Below, one piece after another: positions 24,915 to 32,678 of a DNA stretch of 43,915 nucleotides. The position numbers were made by a program, and so were the translations under genes. The stretch's first letter is position 1. Each line of letters opens with the position of its first letter. The stretch is taken from assembly GCA_002451465.1 (NCBI GenBank), contig DKCJ01000002.1, positions 1 through 43,915 on the forward strand, read 5' to 3'. The notes beneath the pieces are model-generated. The model did no database searches, was not told the origin of the DNA, and worked only from the letters and a program-made list of their open reading frames with translations. This stretch comes from Caryophanales bacterium UBA6877 (GTDB taxonomy: Bacteria > Bacillota_I > Bacilli_A > RFN20 > CAG-826).

Positions 24915-26264
24915 TTAATCAGCTAATGTTCCCATTGGATCCCAAGGTTTTAAAACAATTGGTTTTTGATTATAGGCATTAAGTTCTTCTTCTGTTAAAT
25001 ATTTTTTAAGAATAACTGCTTGATAAACATATAAATCAAACCAAGTTGATGACATGATAAAATATCCTTTATTACCTATATTATCACCCCAACTATTTTC
25101 TACTTTCCATTTAGTTGGTACGTCTCCCTTTAAATTAACACCAGTAAGGCACATAGCGTGATTCATAGCACTTGCTCGATAATCAAGCATTGCCGCTTTA
25201 TCAAACTTAATATCAAACATGAATGCGGACATATAGTCATAAGCTTGATCATCCCAAACGCCACTTACTCTATCGCCATAAGCACCAACGTCACTTCCAA
25301 ACCAAACAATATCTCCACCTTTAATTTGTTTCACAATTAATTCTTTAATACGTTCCATTGGTAAGTTTAAATGCGTAACTAATTTACCTTCAACAACATT
25401 TCCTAAATAATCTATTGTATAAGATTTCATAAATGGTTTATCACTAGTTGGTGAATTAATAATAGAAACATAATCATCAATTCTTAAACCAATATATTTA
25501 TCAAAGAAACTTTTTGGAGTATAACCTGTTTCAATATGATATTTATTATCTTTATCAGTATATTCAAAATCAAATTGAGTTGGTGGAACACCAAAACAAT
25601 TAACCAATAAAGAATATATCTTATTTAAAGATTCATCTTTTAAACCTTGAATTTCTTTATATTTATTTTGTTTAGCTAATTTTTGTGCTTCATAAGCAAA
25701 TTGTCTTAAATAAGCATTCAATAATTGATCGCTAAATCGAGTATTACTCGATTGATAAGTTTCATCAAAAACTGATTTAGGAACAACACCATACTTAACT
25801 ACTAAATTTCTAAACATATCCCATTGGCCACCATCTCCAACAGCATTGTCTAATAAATACATAAATGTTCTTTCATCAGGTTGATTATCAATTAAATCAA
25901 TAATTGAAGTCATAAAATAGTTGGCTTTTTCTAATTTATCGAAGAAAGCAACGTAATTTTGTGATAATTCAAAATTAGCTAAATTACAAGCTTTAGCAAT
26001 AATTTCACGCAAAATATTTAAACCAGCAAAAATCCAACATCTACCACTTGCTTTTTGATTTGCAACAGGTAAGGTTTTAACTTCATCAGAAAAATTATTT
26101 AAAGTTTCAACTTTATTTTTGGAATCACTTACAACGGTTGGAATATCTACTTTAGAAAGTGCGTGACGAATCACAACATTTGTAGGATTAGCTTGATAAT
26201 TTCTTGATAAATCAGAATAATAATCTTCATTTATACATTGTTCATTAACATTAATTTTCTTCAT
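24915..26264 (-). CDS. pepC: Aminopeptidase C (C1-family, bleomycin hydrolase type)
   Basis: Cytoplasmic cysteine aminopeptidase that releases amino acids from peptides. The 449 residues match the PepC family. Gln70 of the oxyanion hole and catalytic Cys76 are in NQKASGRCWIFAG, His369 in MNHAMCLTG and Asn390 in VENSWGD. The C-terminus ends in GTLAD. A GGAGA site lies 7 bases before the start. It is a single-gene transcript with its own promoter and terminator. Confidence 0.96.
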   Translation of the reverse strand: MKKINVNEQCINEDYYSDLSRNYQANPTNVVIRHALSKVDIPTVVSDSKNKVETLNNFSDEVKTLPVANQKASGRCWIFAGLNILREIIAKACNLANFELSQNYVAFFDKLEKANYFMTSIIDLIDNQPDERTFMYLLDNAVGDGGQWDMFRNLVVKYGVVPKSVFDETYQSSNTRFSDQLLNAYLRQFAYEAQKLAKQNKYKEIQGLKDESLNKIYSLLVNCFGVPPTQFDFEYTDKDNKYHIETGYTPKSFFDKYIGLRIDDYVSIINSPTSDKPFMKSYTIDYLGNVVEGKLVTHLNLPMERIKELIVKQIKGGDIVWFGSDVGAYGDRVSGVWDDQAYDYMSAFMFDIKFDKAAMLDYRASAMNHAMCLTGVNLKGDVPTKWKVENSWGDNIGNKGYFIMSSTWFDLYVYQAVILKKYLTEEELNAYNQKPIVLKPWDPMGTLAD

Positions 26265-26287
26265 AACAAATCTCCATGTTTATCAAT

Positions 26288-26315
26288 ATTTTATCATTTT
26301 TTAAGATTTCTACAA
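26288..26315 (-). promoter_or_regulatory. Probable pepC promoter
   Basis: TTGTAG (26310-26315) and an extended -10 TGATAAAAT (hexamer TAAAAT at 26288-26293) are separated by 16 bases. The position gives a leader of about 15-20 bases with a GGAGA site. Confidence 0.5.
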
Positions 26316-26354
26316 AAATAATGCTCCTCTATAAATTAAATAGACTAAAAAATG

Positions 26355-26360
26355 TATAAT
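26355..26360 (+). promoter_or_regulatory. -10 box immediately before the plus-strand gene at 26367
   Basis: A consensus TATAAT ends 6 bases before the ATG at 26367. There is no clear -35 or Shine-Dalgarno sequence. Transcription would start at about the A of the ATG, so the message should be leaderless. Confidence 0.5.
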
Positions 26361-26366
26361 ATTCAT

Positions 26367-27458
26367 ATGAAACTAAATTTAAACACTAAAGACCTTAATG
26401 AATTTCAAAAAATATTGGATACAAAAGACATCAATATGTCAATTGCTGATTTATATCTTGAATATTTAGAATATTATAAAAATTCATTTTTGTATGACAA
26501 AAATAATAAAACCTCATTTGAAGAACAATTTTTAAAACATTTTTTACATAAAATGGAAATTGATCCAAAAAATAAAGAGAATAAAGAAATAATAGAAAAT
26601 TATTTATTGCCAGGAATTAAGTGTTTAAACGAAGAAAAATATTTAAATAATCCTTATATAAAAAATATTGTTATTAAAGATAAAAGAAATGCTAATCTTC
26701 TTTTAACAAATCTTACCTATAAACCATTTGAGGCCTTCTCTTATAACGATATTGAAGTTAATGAAAACGCCTATTATAAAGAAATCTCAAGAATTGGTTT
26801 CTTTAAAAAACCATATACATTCCCCGCTCTTTTGGAAAATAACGTAATTTGGATGAGTATTAATCCAAACGAAATAGAAACTATGGAAAAATCCATAAAT
26901 GAGGCGAAGGGAAATATTTTAGTTTTTGGTCTTGGACTTGGTTACTATCAATATATGACTTCTTTAAAAGAGGAAGTAAAATCTATCACAATTATTGAAA
27001 ACAATCAAAAAATAATCGACATATTTAATACTTGTATTCTCCCTCAATTTACTAATAAAAATAAAATAAAAATTATTAAAGATGATGCGTTTAACTATAT
27101 AAAAAAATGTGACAAAAATGAATTTGATTTTATTTTTGTCGATTTTTGGCATAATCCAAATGATGGATTAGAAACTTATTTATATTTTAAAAAACTTGAA
27201 AATACATTTAATAACACTATTTTTTCTTATTGGTTAGAAGAAGGAATTTTAGCATTATTAAGACGCTCCTTAATCTCATTGATCGAAGAAGAACTTGATG
27301 GAAGTAGTGACATAGATTACAAGATTCAAGATACTCTTTTTGATAAAATCATATCAAAACTCCACTTCTTTTTAAAAAATTCGACTTTTAACTCATTTAT
27401 AGAAATCAAAAAGCTTTTAAGCGATGAATCGCTTAAAAGCTTAGCCACTAAATTATAA
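26367..27458 (+). CDS. Unrecognised protein with a Rossmann methyltransferase-like domain
   Basis: A 363-residue protein that I cannot name. The N-terminal half (about 1-180) is helical and charged with no known motif. From about residue 182 it has a class I SAM-binding pattern: GNILVFGLGLGYYQYM (motif I), SITIIENN with acidic Glu211, an IIKDDA segment, and FDFIFVDFWH (253-262), resembling spermidine-synthase-like folds. I prefer the ATG at 26367 over 26352, because the latter's codons overlap the -10 box. It is isolated on the plus strand and ends 3 bases from the convergent gatB. Substrate unknown. Confidence 0.75.
   Translation: MKLNLNTKDLNEFQKILDTKDINMSIADLYLEYLEYYKNSFLYDKNNKTSFEEQFLKHFLHKMEIDPKNKENKEIIENYLLPGIKCLNEEKYLNNPYIKNIVIKDKRNANLLLTNLTYKPFEAFSYNDIEVNENAYYKEISRIGFFKKPYTFPALLENNVIWMSINPNEIETMEKSINEAKGNILVFGLGLGYYQYMTSLKEEVKSITIIENNQKIIDIFNTCILPQFTNKNKIKIIKDDAFNYIKKCDKNEFDFIFVDFWHNPNDGLETYLYFKKLENTFNNTIFSYWLEEGILALLRRSLISLIEEELDGSSDIDYKIQDTLFDKIISKLHFFLKNSTFNSFIEIKKLLSDESLKSLATKL
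27411..27442 (-). terminator. Terminator hairpin of the gat operon, lying inside the plus-strand coding end
   Basis: A perfect 15-bp inverted repeat (27411-27425 and 27428-27442) with a 2-base centre. On the minus strand it follows the gatB stop and ends in a run of U residues. On the plus strand it encodes residues near the C-terminus of the convergent gene and has no U tract on that side. Confidence 0.85.
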
Positions 27459-27461
27459 AAT

Positions 27462-28886
27462 TTATTTATTTAATTCTTGAACAATTATCTTATTTGCAAC
27501 AGAAGGATTAATCTTACCTTGGGTTTTCTTCATTAATTGACCCATTACAAATCCTTGAAGTCTTGTGTTACCGGCTTTAAAGTTCACTTTTAAAGAAGGA
27601 TTTGCACTAATAATTTCTTCAACCATTTTTAATATTAATGCTTCGTCACTAATTAAAGTAGCGCCTAGGGATTCTTTAAAGACACGTGGTGATTTATTTT
27701 CTTTAACGACTTTTTCAAAAATTTTCTTTCCTTGTGTTGAGTTAATCTCTTTTGATTCAAGAAGATCTACAAGTTCACTAATATATTTAGGTTCAACTTT
27801 AAAATCTTTAATCGTAATATTTTCACGATTTAATATTGATAAAACATTAGAAATTATAAAATTTGCAATTGCTTGATAATGTTTTGAAAATTTCGCACAT
27901 TTATCAAAATATAAGCCTAATTCTTTATCAGATAATAATATTTTCGTATCTTTTAAATCGATATTGTAATCTTTATTAAATCTTGCTAACATCTCATCGT
28001 ATAATTCTGGACAAGTTTTAATTGCGTCTTCAATAAATTCTTTTGATAAATGAATTGGCGCAATATTTGGTTCACAAAAATACTTATAATCAACAGCGTC
28101 AGTTTTTACACGCATGGTAACTGTTTCTTTTTTAACTTCATCAAATCTTCTAGTTTCTTGAATGACTTCGTGTCCAGTAAGTAAAGCTTCAGATTGACGC
28201 TTTATTTCATAATCAAGAGCTTTTTCAATATCAACTATTGAGTTAAGATTTTTAACTTCGACTTTCGTGCCAAATTTTTCTTCGCCATATGGTCTAATAG
28301 AAATATTGGTGTCGCAACGCATACTTCCATTTTCCATTTTTCCATCACTTACGTCAGCAAAAGTAACAATTTCTCTTAATTTTTCAACGTATTTTCTTGC
28401 CTCTTCACCACTTCTAATCTCTGGCCTTGTAACGATTTCTAAAAGAGGAACACCAGCACGGTTATAATCAAGCAAAGTATAAGAAGAAAAATGTAATTGT
28501 TTACAAGTATCTTCTTCCATATGCATTCTTTCGATACCAATTCTTTTCTTTTTTCCATTAATTTCAATTTCAACATAGCCATCTCTACCAATTGGCCTAA
28601 ATTGTTGAGTTATTTGATATCCTTTTGGTAAATCGGAATAAAAATAATTTTTACGGTCAAAATAAAGAGTGTCATCAATTGTCATATGCAAAGCGTGGGC
28701 AATTCTTATCGCTTTTCTAACAGCTTCTTTATTTACTCTTGGCATGGTGCCAGGAAAAGCCATATCAAGTAAAGCAACTAAAGTATTTGGTTCTTGTTCA
28801 GCTTTATTTGGTGAGGTAGAAAACATTTTTGATTTAGTGTTTGTTTCAATATGGGTTTCAATACCAATAACTGCTTCAAAATTCAT
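27462..28886 (-). CDS. gatB: Aspartyl/glutamyl-tRNA amidotransferase subunit B
   Basis: tRNA-binding and kinase subunit of the GatCAB transamidase, which makes Gln-tRNA(Gln) (and in some species Asn-tRNA(Asn)) from mischarged tRNA. It has 474 residues. The N-terminus EAVIGIETHIETNTKSKMFS and PGTMPRVNKEAVRKAIRIAH are typical, and the C-terminal YqeY-like domain ends in TQGKINPSVANKIIVQEL. It follows gatA by 1 base and is the last gene of the run. An asparaginyl-tRNA synthetase gene is present in the window, so the likely main role is Gln-tRNA synthesis. Confidence 0.97.
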   Translation of the reverse strand: MNFEAVIGIETHIETNTKSKMFSTSPNKAEQEPNTLVALLDMAFPGTMPRVNKEAVRKAIRIAHALHMTIDDTLYFDRKNYFYSDLPKGYQITQQFRPIGRDGYVEIEINGKKKRIGIERMHMEEDTCKQLHFSSYTLLDYNRAGVPLLEIVTRPEIRSGEEARKYVEKLREIVTFADVSDGKMENGSMRCDTNISIRPYGEEKFGTKVEVKNLNSIVDIEKALDYEIKRQSEALLTGHEVIQETRRFDEVKKETVTMRVKTDAVDYKYFCEPNIAPIHLSKEFIEDAIKTCPELYDEMLARFNKDYNIDLKDTKILLSDKELGLYFDKCAKFSKHYQAIANFIISNVLSILNRENITIKDFKVEPKYISELVDLLESKEINSTQGKKIFEKVVKENKSPRVFKESLGATLISDEALILKMVEEIISANPSLKVNFKAGNTRLQGFVMGQLMKKTQGKINPSVANKIIVQELNK

Positions 28887-28887
28887 A

Positions 28888-30357
28888 TTATTTACCTCCC
28901 TTAGTATTAATATCTAAATCTTTTAAACCACTAAAATCTTCGATATTTAAAGCTAAATCAAAAGCCATTTCTTCGTTATATGGTTTTGTTGTAATATTAG
29001 CTCCAAATGGCATATCATCTTTAAAACCTAATGGAACAGTAATTGATGGATATCCACCAAAATTACCATATGCTAAATAGTTATCGGCAATTAAATAAGT
29101 TGAAGAAAGTTTATCGCTTACTTTATCAAAACGTGGAGCAACGTCTGGTGAGGCTAATAAATAAATTGCATCATATTTTTTAAATACTTCATTAAATGCA
29201 TCAACAATTAAGTGTCTTGCTTTTTGCGCTCTTAAAAATAAATCATGTTGATTTGCACTCATTAACGAATAAGAACCTATAACAAATCTTCTTTTAATTA
29301 AAGATGAAAAACCTTTAGTACGAGCATTAAACATAACTTCTTGATAAGTTTTCCCGCCATAATAAGGACCAAATTTAATACCATCTAAATTAGCGTTATT
29401 AGAAGTTGCTTCAGCACAACTTATAATAAAATAACTAGGGAAAATAGCATTTAATAAATTTTTATCCATTGAAACATATTCAACTATTGCCCCTTGTTTT
29501 TTAAGATATTCTAAAGAAACATTAAATTTATTAACCAAAGTTTCGTCATGTATTGTTTCAATAATTTCTTTAATTACTGCAACTTTTTTCCCTTTAATAT
29601 CGTGAGATAAATTTTTAAAGTAATTTTCACGAGGTTTATATGAATTTGTTGCATCATTATCATCGTGTTTAGAAAGTAAATTTAAAAGTAATGCGCTATC
29701 TTCGACAGATTTTGTAAAATAAGCAACATGATCTAATGAAGTTGCAAATGGAAATAATCCATATCTAGAAATTAAACCCCAAGTTGGTTTAAAACCAACA
29801 AGTCCAGCATTGCTAGCAGGTTTTCTTACAGAGTCACCAGTATCACTACCAAGTGCAAAAGGTACAATTCCTGCTGCTACGGCAACAGCACTTCCGCAAC
29901 TTGATCCACCAACCATATGTTCATGCTTTAGGTCGTATGGATTATATGTAATACCTTTATGTCCACTTGTGCCACTACCACCCATTGCAAGTTCGTCAAG
30001 TGTTGCTTTAGCAATTAAAATTGCTCCAGCATCATTTAAATACTTAATGACAGTAGCATCAAAAAGAGGAACATAACCTTTTAAAATATTACTACTACCA
30101 GTTGTTTCAATATCTTTTGTTGAAAAATTATCTTTAGCAACATATGGAATTCCATAAAGATAATTATCTTTTTCAATTCCTTTTTCATCACATTGTTTAG
30201 CTTTATTTAAAGCATATTCATCTAAAATAGTTTCAAAAGCATTATCTTTATTTTCATGAGCTCTTTTTAAAGATTCTTTAACAAGTTCATAAACTGTAAT
30301 TTCTTTATTAACTAATGCTTCATGAATTTCAATTATTGATTTATCTAAATAGTTCAT
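28888..30357 (-). CDS. gatA: Aspartyl/glutamyl-tRNA amidotransferase subunit A
   Basis: Amidase-signature subunit that releases ammonia from glutamine. The 489 residues include catalytic Lys75 (VAKDNFST), the cis-Ser region GGSSCGSA (about 150-157) and nucleophile Ser176 in SDTGDSVRKPA. Most amidases have DTGGS-[IV]-RxPA; here Gly is replaced by Asp just before the nucleophile, and GGSSGGS reads GGSSCGS. The triad is still complete. It lies between gatC (1-base gap) and gatB. Confidence 0.95.
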   Translation of the reverse strand: MNYLDKSIIEIHEALVNKEITVYELVKESLKRAHENKDNAFETILDEYALNKAKQCDEKGIEKDNYLYGIPYVAKDNFSTKDIETTGSSNILKGYVPLFDATVIKYLNDAGAILIAKATLDELAMGGSGTSGHKGITYNPYDLKHEHMVGGSSCGSAVAVAAGIVPFALGSDTGDSVRKPASNAGLVGFKPTWGLISRYGLFPFATSLDHVAYFTKSVEDSALLLNLLSKHDDNDATNSYKPRENYFKNLSHDIKGKKVAVIKEIIETIHDETLVNKFNVSLEYLKKQGAIVEYVSMDKNLLNAIFPSYFIISCAEATSNNANLDGIKFGPYYGGKTYQEVMFNARTKGFSSLIKRRFVIGSYSLMSANQHDLFLRAQKARHLIVDAFNEVFKKYDAIYLLASPDVAPRFDKVSDKLSSTYLIADNYLAYGNFGGYPSITVPLGFKDDMPFGANITTKPYNEEMAFDLALNIEDFSGLKDLDINTKGGK

Positions 30358-30358
30358 A

Positions 30359-30652
30359 CTAAATTACCTTTGGAAGTTTAATTTGTCCATCTTGAACACT
30401 ACCAGCATTTTTAAGTGCATCTTCTTTTTTTAATGGTTCAAGTGGTACATCTTCCCTTAATACGTCAATTGTGACATCAAATGGAAATGTCATAGGTGTT
30501 GCATCATCAACACCTTTAATATCACCAATCATTTTAAATTGTTCAATAATAATCTTGAACTCTTCAAGTAATAAGTCATATTCTTTATCTTCCATATCGA
30601 AAAGTAATCGATTGGCAGCAGTTTTTAATACTTCTTTATTTACTTCCATCAT
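30359..30652 (-). CDS. gatC: Aspartyl/glutamyl-tRNA amidotransferase subunit C
   Basis: Small scaffold subunit that wraps around GatA. It has 97 residues. The motif DDATPMTFPFDVTIDVLREDVP is the recognisable GatC tail (normally DDVEPMxHPL..N..R.D), although His and Asn positions differ. An AAAGGAG site precedes two adjacent ATGs (30652 and 30649). The start overlaps the ligA stop by 14-17 bases, so it is likely translated by coupling with ligA. Confidence 0.88.
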   Translation of the reverse strand: MMEVNKEVLKTAANRLLFDMEDKEYDLLLEEFKIIIEQFKMIGDIKGVDDATPMTFPFDVTIDVLREDVPLEPLKKEDALKNAGSVQDGQIKLPKVI

Positions 30653-32657
30653 AACTTTCTCCTTTTAATATATTATTTAAGTCATCCTCACTTAAAATTT
30701 TAATACCGAGTTTTTGTGCCTTAACTAATTTACTTCCAGCATCTTCTCCAACAATAACATAATTTGTTAATTTAGATACTGAACCACTAACGTGGGCACC
30801 TAAATTCTCTAAAATTTCTGTTAATTCCCTTCTTCCATAACTTGAAAGCGTTCCTGTTAAAACGACCGTTTTATTATAAAAGAAATTACTTTCATTAACA
30901 GCATCACTACCAAGATAATTTGTGTTAACATTCATTTCTTGAAGCTTTTTAATCATATCAATATTGGCTGGATCTTTAAAATAGTTATAAATAGATTTTG
31001 CAACAACTTCACCAACATCACTAAGTTTAAGAAGTTCATCAACACTTGCGAGCATTAAAGGTTCAATAGATTTAAAATGTCGAGCAAGTTCTTTTGACAT
31101 TTTACTACCAACTTCACTAATTCCAATGCCAAATAATAACTTTTCCAAACTGTTTTTCTTTGAAACTTCAATTGAATCAAGCAGATTCGTGACAGATTTA
31201 ATACTCCATCCATCAATATTCATAAGTTCATCTTTATGTTCGCTTAATTTATAAATAGAAACAATATCATTTATAAACCCTTGAGCGAAGAATTCTTCAC
31301 AGGTTTTTTCACCTAAACCTTCAATATCCATAGCATCTTTTGAAGCAAAATGAATTAAATTTTCAATTTTTCTTGATGGACATTTTGGATTTGGGCAATA
31401 ATGCATATTTTCTATTTTTTTAAGAGGGGTTCCGCAATCTGGACAATTTTCAATCATTTTGAAAGGTTTTTCAGTACCATTTCTACGCGATAAAACTGGT
31501 TCAACAACTTCAGGAATAACGTCTCCCGCCTTTCTTAAAACTACATAATCACCAATCTTAAGTCCTTTTTCATTCACAAAATCTTCATTATGTAAAGTCG
31601 CTCTTTGAACAGTCGATCCAGCAATTCTAATTGGTTCTAACACAGCATTGGGGGTAATTTTACCTGTTCTACCAACCGTAAAAACAATATCTAAAAGTTT
31701 TGTAATTACCTCTTCAGGAGGAAATTTATAAGCAATTGCCCATTTTGGAGTTTTTGCAGTATAACCAATAACATCATATAAACTAAAATCATTAACTTTT
31801 AGAACAATTCCATCTATATCATATGGTAAACTACTACGTTTCTTTGTGTATTCTTGAATATAAGCAAGAATTTCTTTTTCTCCTGTAACTAATCGCCTAT
31901 TAGGATTTGTCTTAAAACCAAGCTCATCAAGTTTTTTAAGAGCATCATAATGAGTTTTTATACCTAGCTCTTCAGCATTAACAAGGTAATACCACCAGGC
32001 ATCAAGTTTTCTTGATTTTGCTACGCTACTATCAAGATTTCTAATTGATCCTGCAGCTGCATTTCTTGCGTTAGCTAAAAGTGGCTCACCATTTTTCTTT
32101 CTTTCTTCGTTTAATTCATTTAATGAAGCTTTAGGCATATAAACTTCACCTCTAACCTCAATATGTCCTGGAAAAGGAATATGTGTTGGAATTGAAGGAA
32201 TTGTTAAAACATTGGTTGTAACATCCTCTCCAACTAAACCATCTCCCCTAGTAGCACAATATTTTAATTCACCATGTTCATAAACAAGTGACATTGCTAA
32301 ACCATCAATTTTTAACTCAGCACAATAAGTAAGTTCTTTTTTTGAAGCTAATTCAGAAGTTTTATAATTCCATTCTAATAATTCTTCTTCATTAAAAACA
32401 TCAGCAAGAGACATCATAGGTTTTTCGTGTCTTATTTTTTCAAAACCTTTTAAAACAGTCCCGCCAATTCGTTGCGTTGGGCTATTTCTAGTTATTAATT
32501 CTGGAAATTCTTTTTCAAGTTCTTCAAGTTCTTGATATTTACTGTCATATTCTTCATCAGTAACTGAAGGGTTATCTAAAACATAGTACTCATGAGCGTA
32601 CTTTTCTAATAATTTAACGAGCTGTTCATGCTTAAATCTTGCTTCAATAATATCCAT
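30636..32657 (-). CDS. ligA: NAD+-dependent DNA ligase
   Basis: Seals nicks in replication and repair using NAD+. At 673 residues it has the full domain set: Ia domain, nucleotidyltransferase with Lys116 in ELKIDG, OB fold, a four-Cys zinc finger (CPDC and CPNPKC, about 405-426), helix-hairpin-helix repeats and a C-terminal BRCT domain (about 590-670). The AGGAGGG site is about 15 bases before the ATG, farther than usual, and two in-frame TAA codons exclude an earlier start. It follows pcrA by 21 bases. Confidence 0.96.
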   Translation of the reverse strand: MDIIEARFKHEQLVKLLEKYAHEYYVLDNPSVTDEEYDSKYQELEELEKEFPELITRNSPTQRIGGTVLKGFEKIRHEKPMMSLADVFNEEELLEWNYKTSELASKKELTYCAELKIDGLAMSLVYEHGELKYCATRGDGLVGEDVTTNVLTIPSIPTHIPFPGHIEVRGEVYMPKASLNELNEERKKNGEPLLANARNAAAGSIRNLDSSVAKSRKLDAWWYYLVNAEELGIKTHYDALKKLDELGFKTNPNRRLVTGEKEILAYIQEYTKKRSSLPYDIDGIVLKVNDFSLYDVIGYTAKTPKWAIAYKFPPEEVITKLLDIVFTVGRTGKITPNAVLEPIRIAGSTVQRATLHNEDFVNEKGLKIGDYVVLRKAGDVIPEVVEPVLSRRNGTEKPFKMIENCPDCGTPLKKIENMHYCPNPKCPSRKIENLIHFASKDAMDIEGLGEKTCEEFFAQGFINDIVSIYKLSEHKDELMNIDGWSIKSVTNLLDSIEVSKKNSLEKLLFGIGISEVGSKMSKELARHFKSIEPLMLASVDELLKLSDVGEVVAKSIYNYFKDPANIDMIKKLQEMNVNTNYLGSDAVNESNFFYNKTVVLTGTLSSYGRRELTEILENLGAHVSGSVSKLTNYVIVGEDAGSKLVKAQKLGIKILSEDDLNNILKGESYDGSK

Positions 32658-32678
32658 AATTTATTAAATATACCCTCC

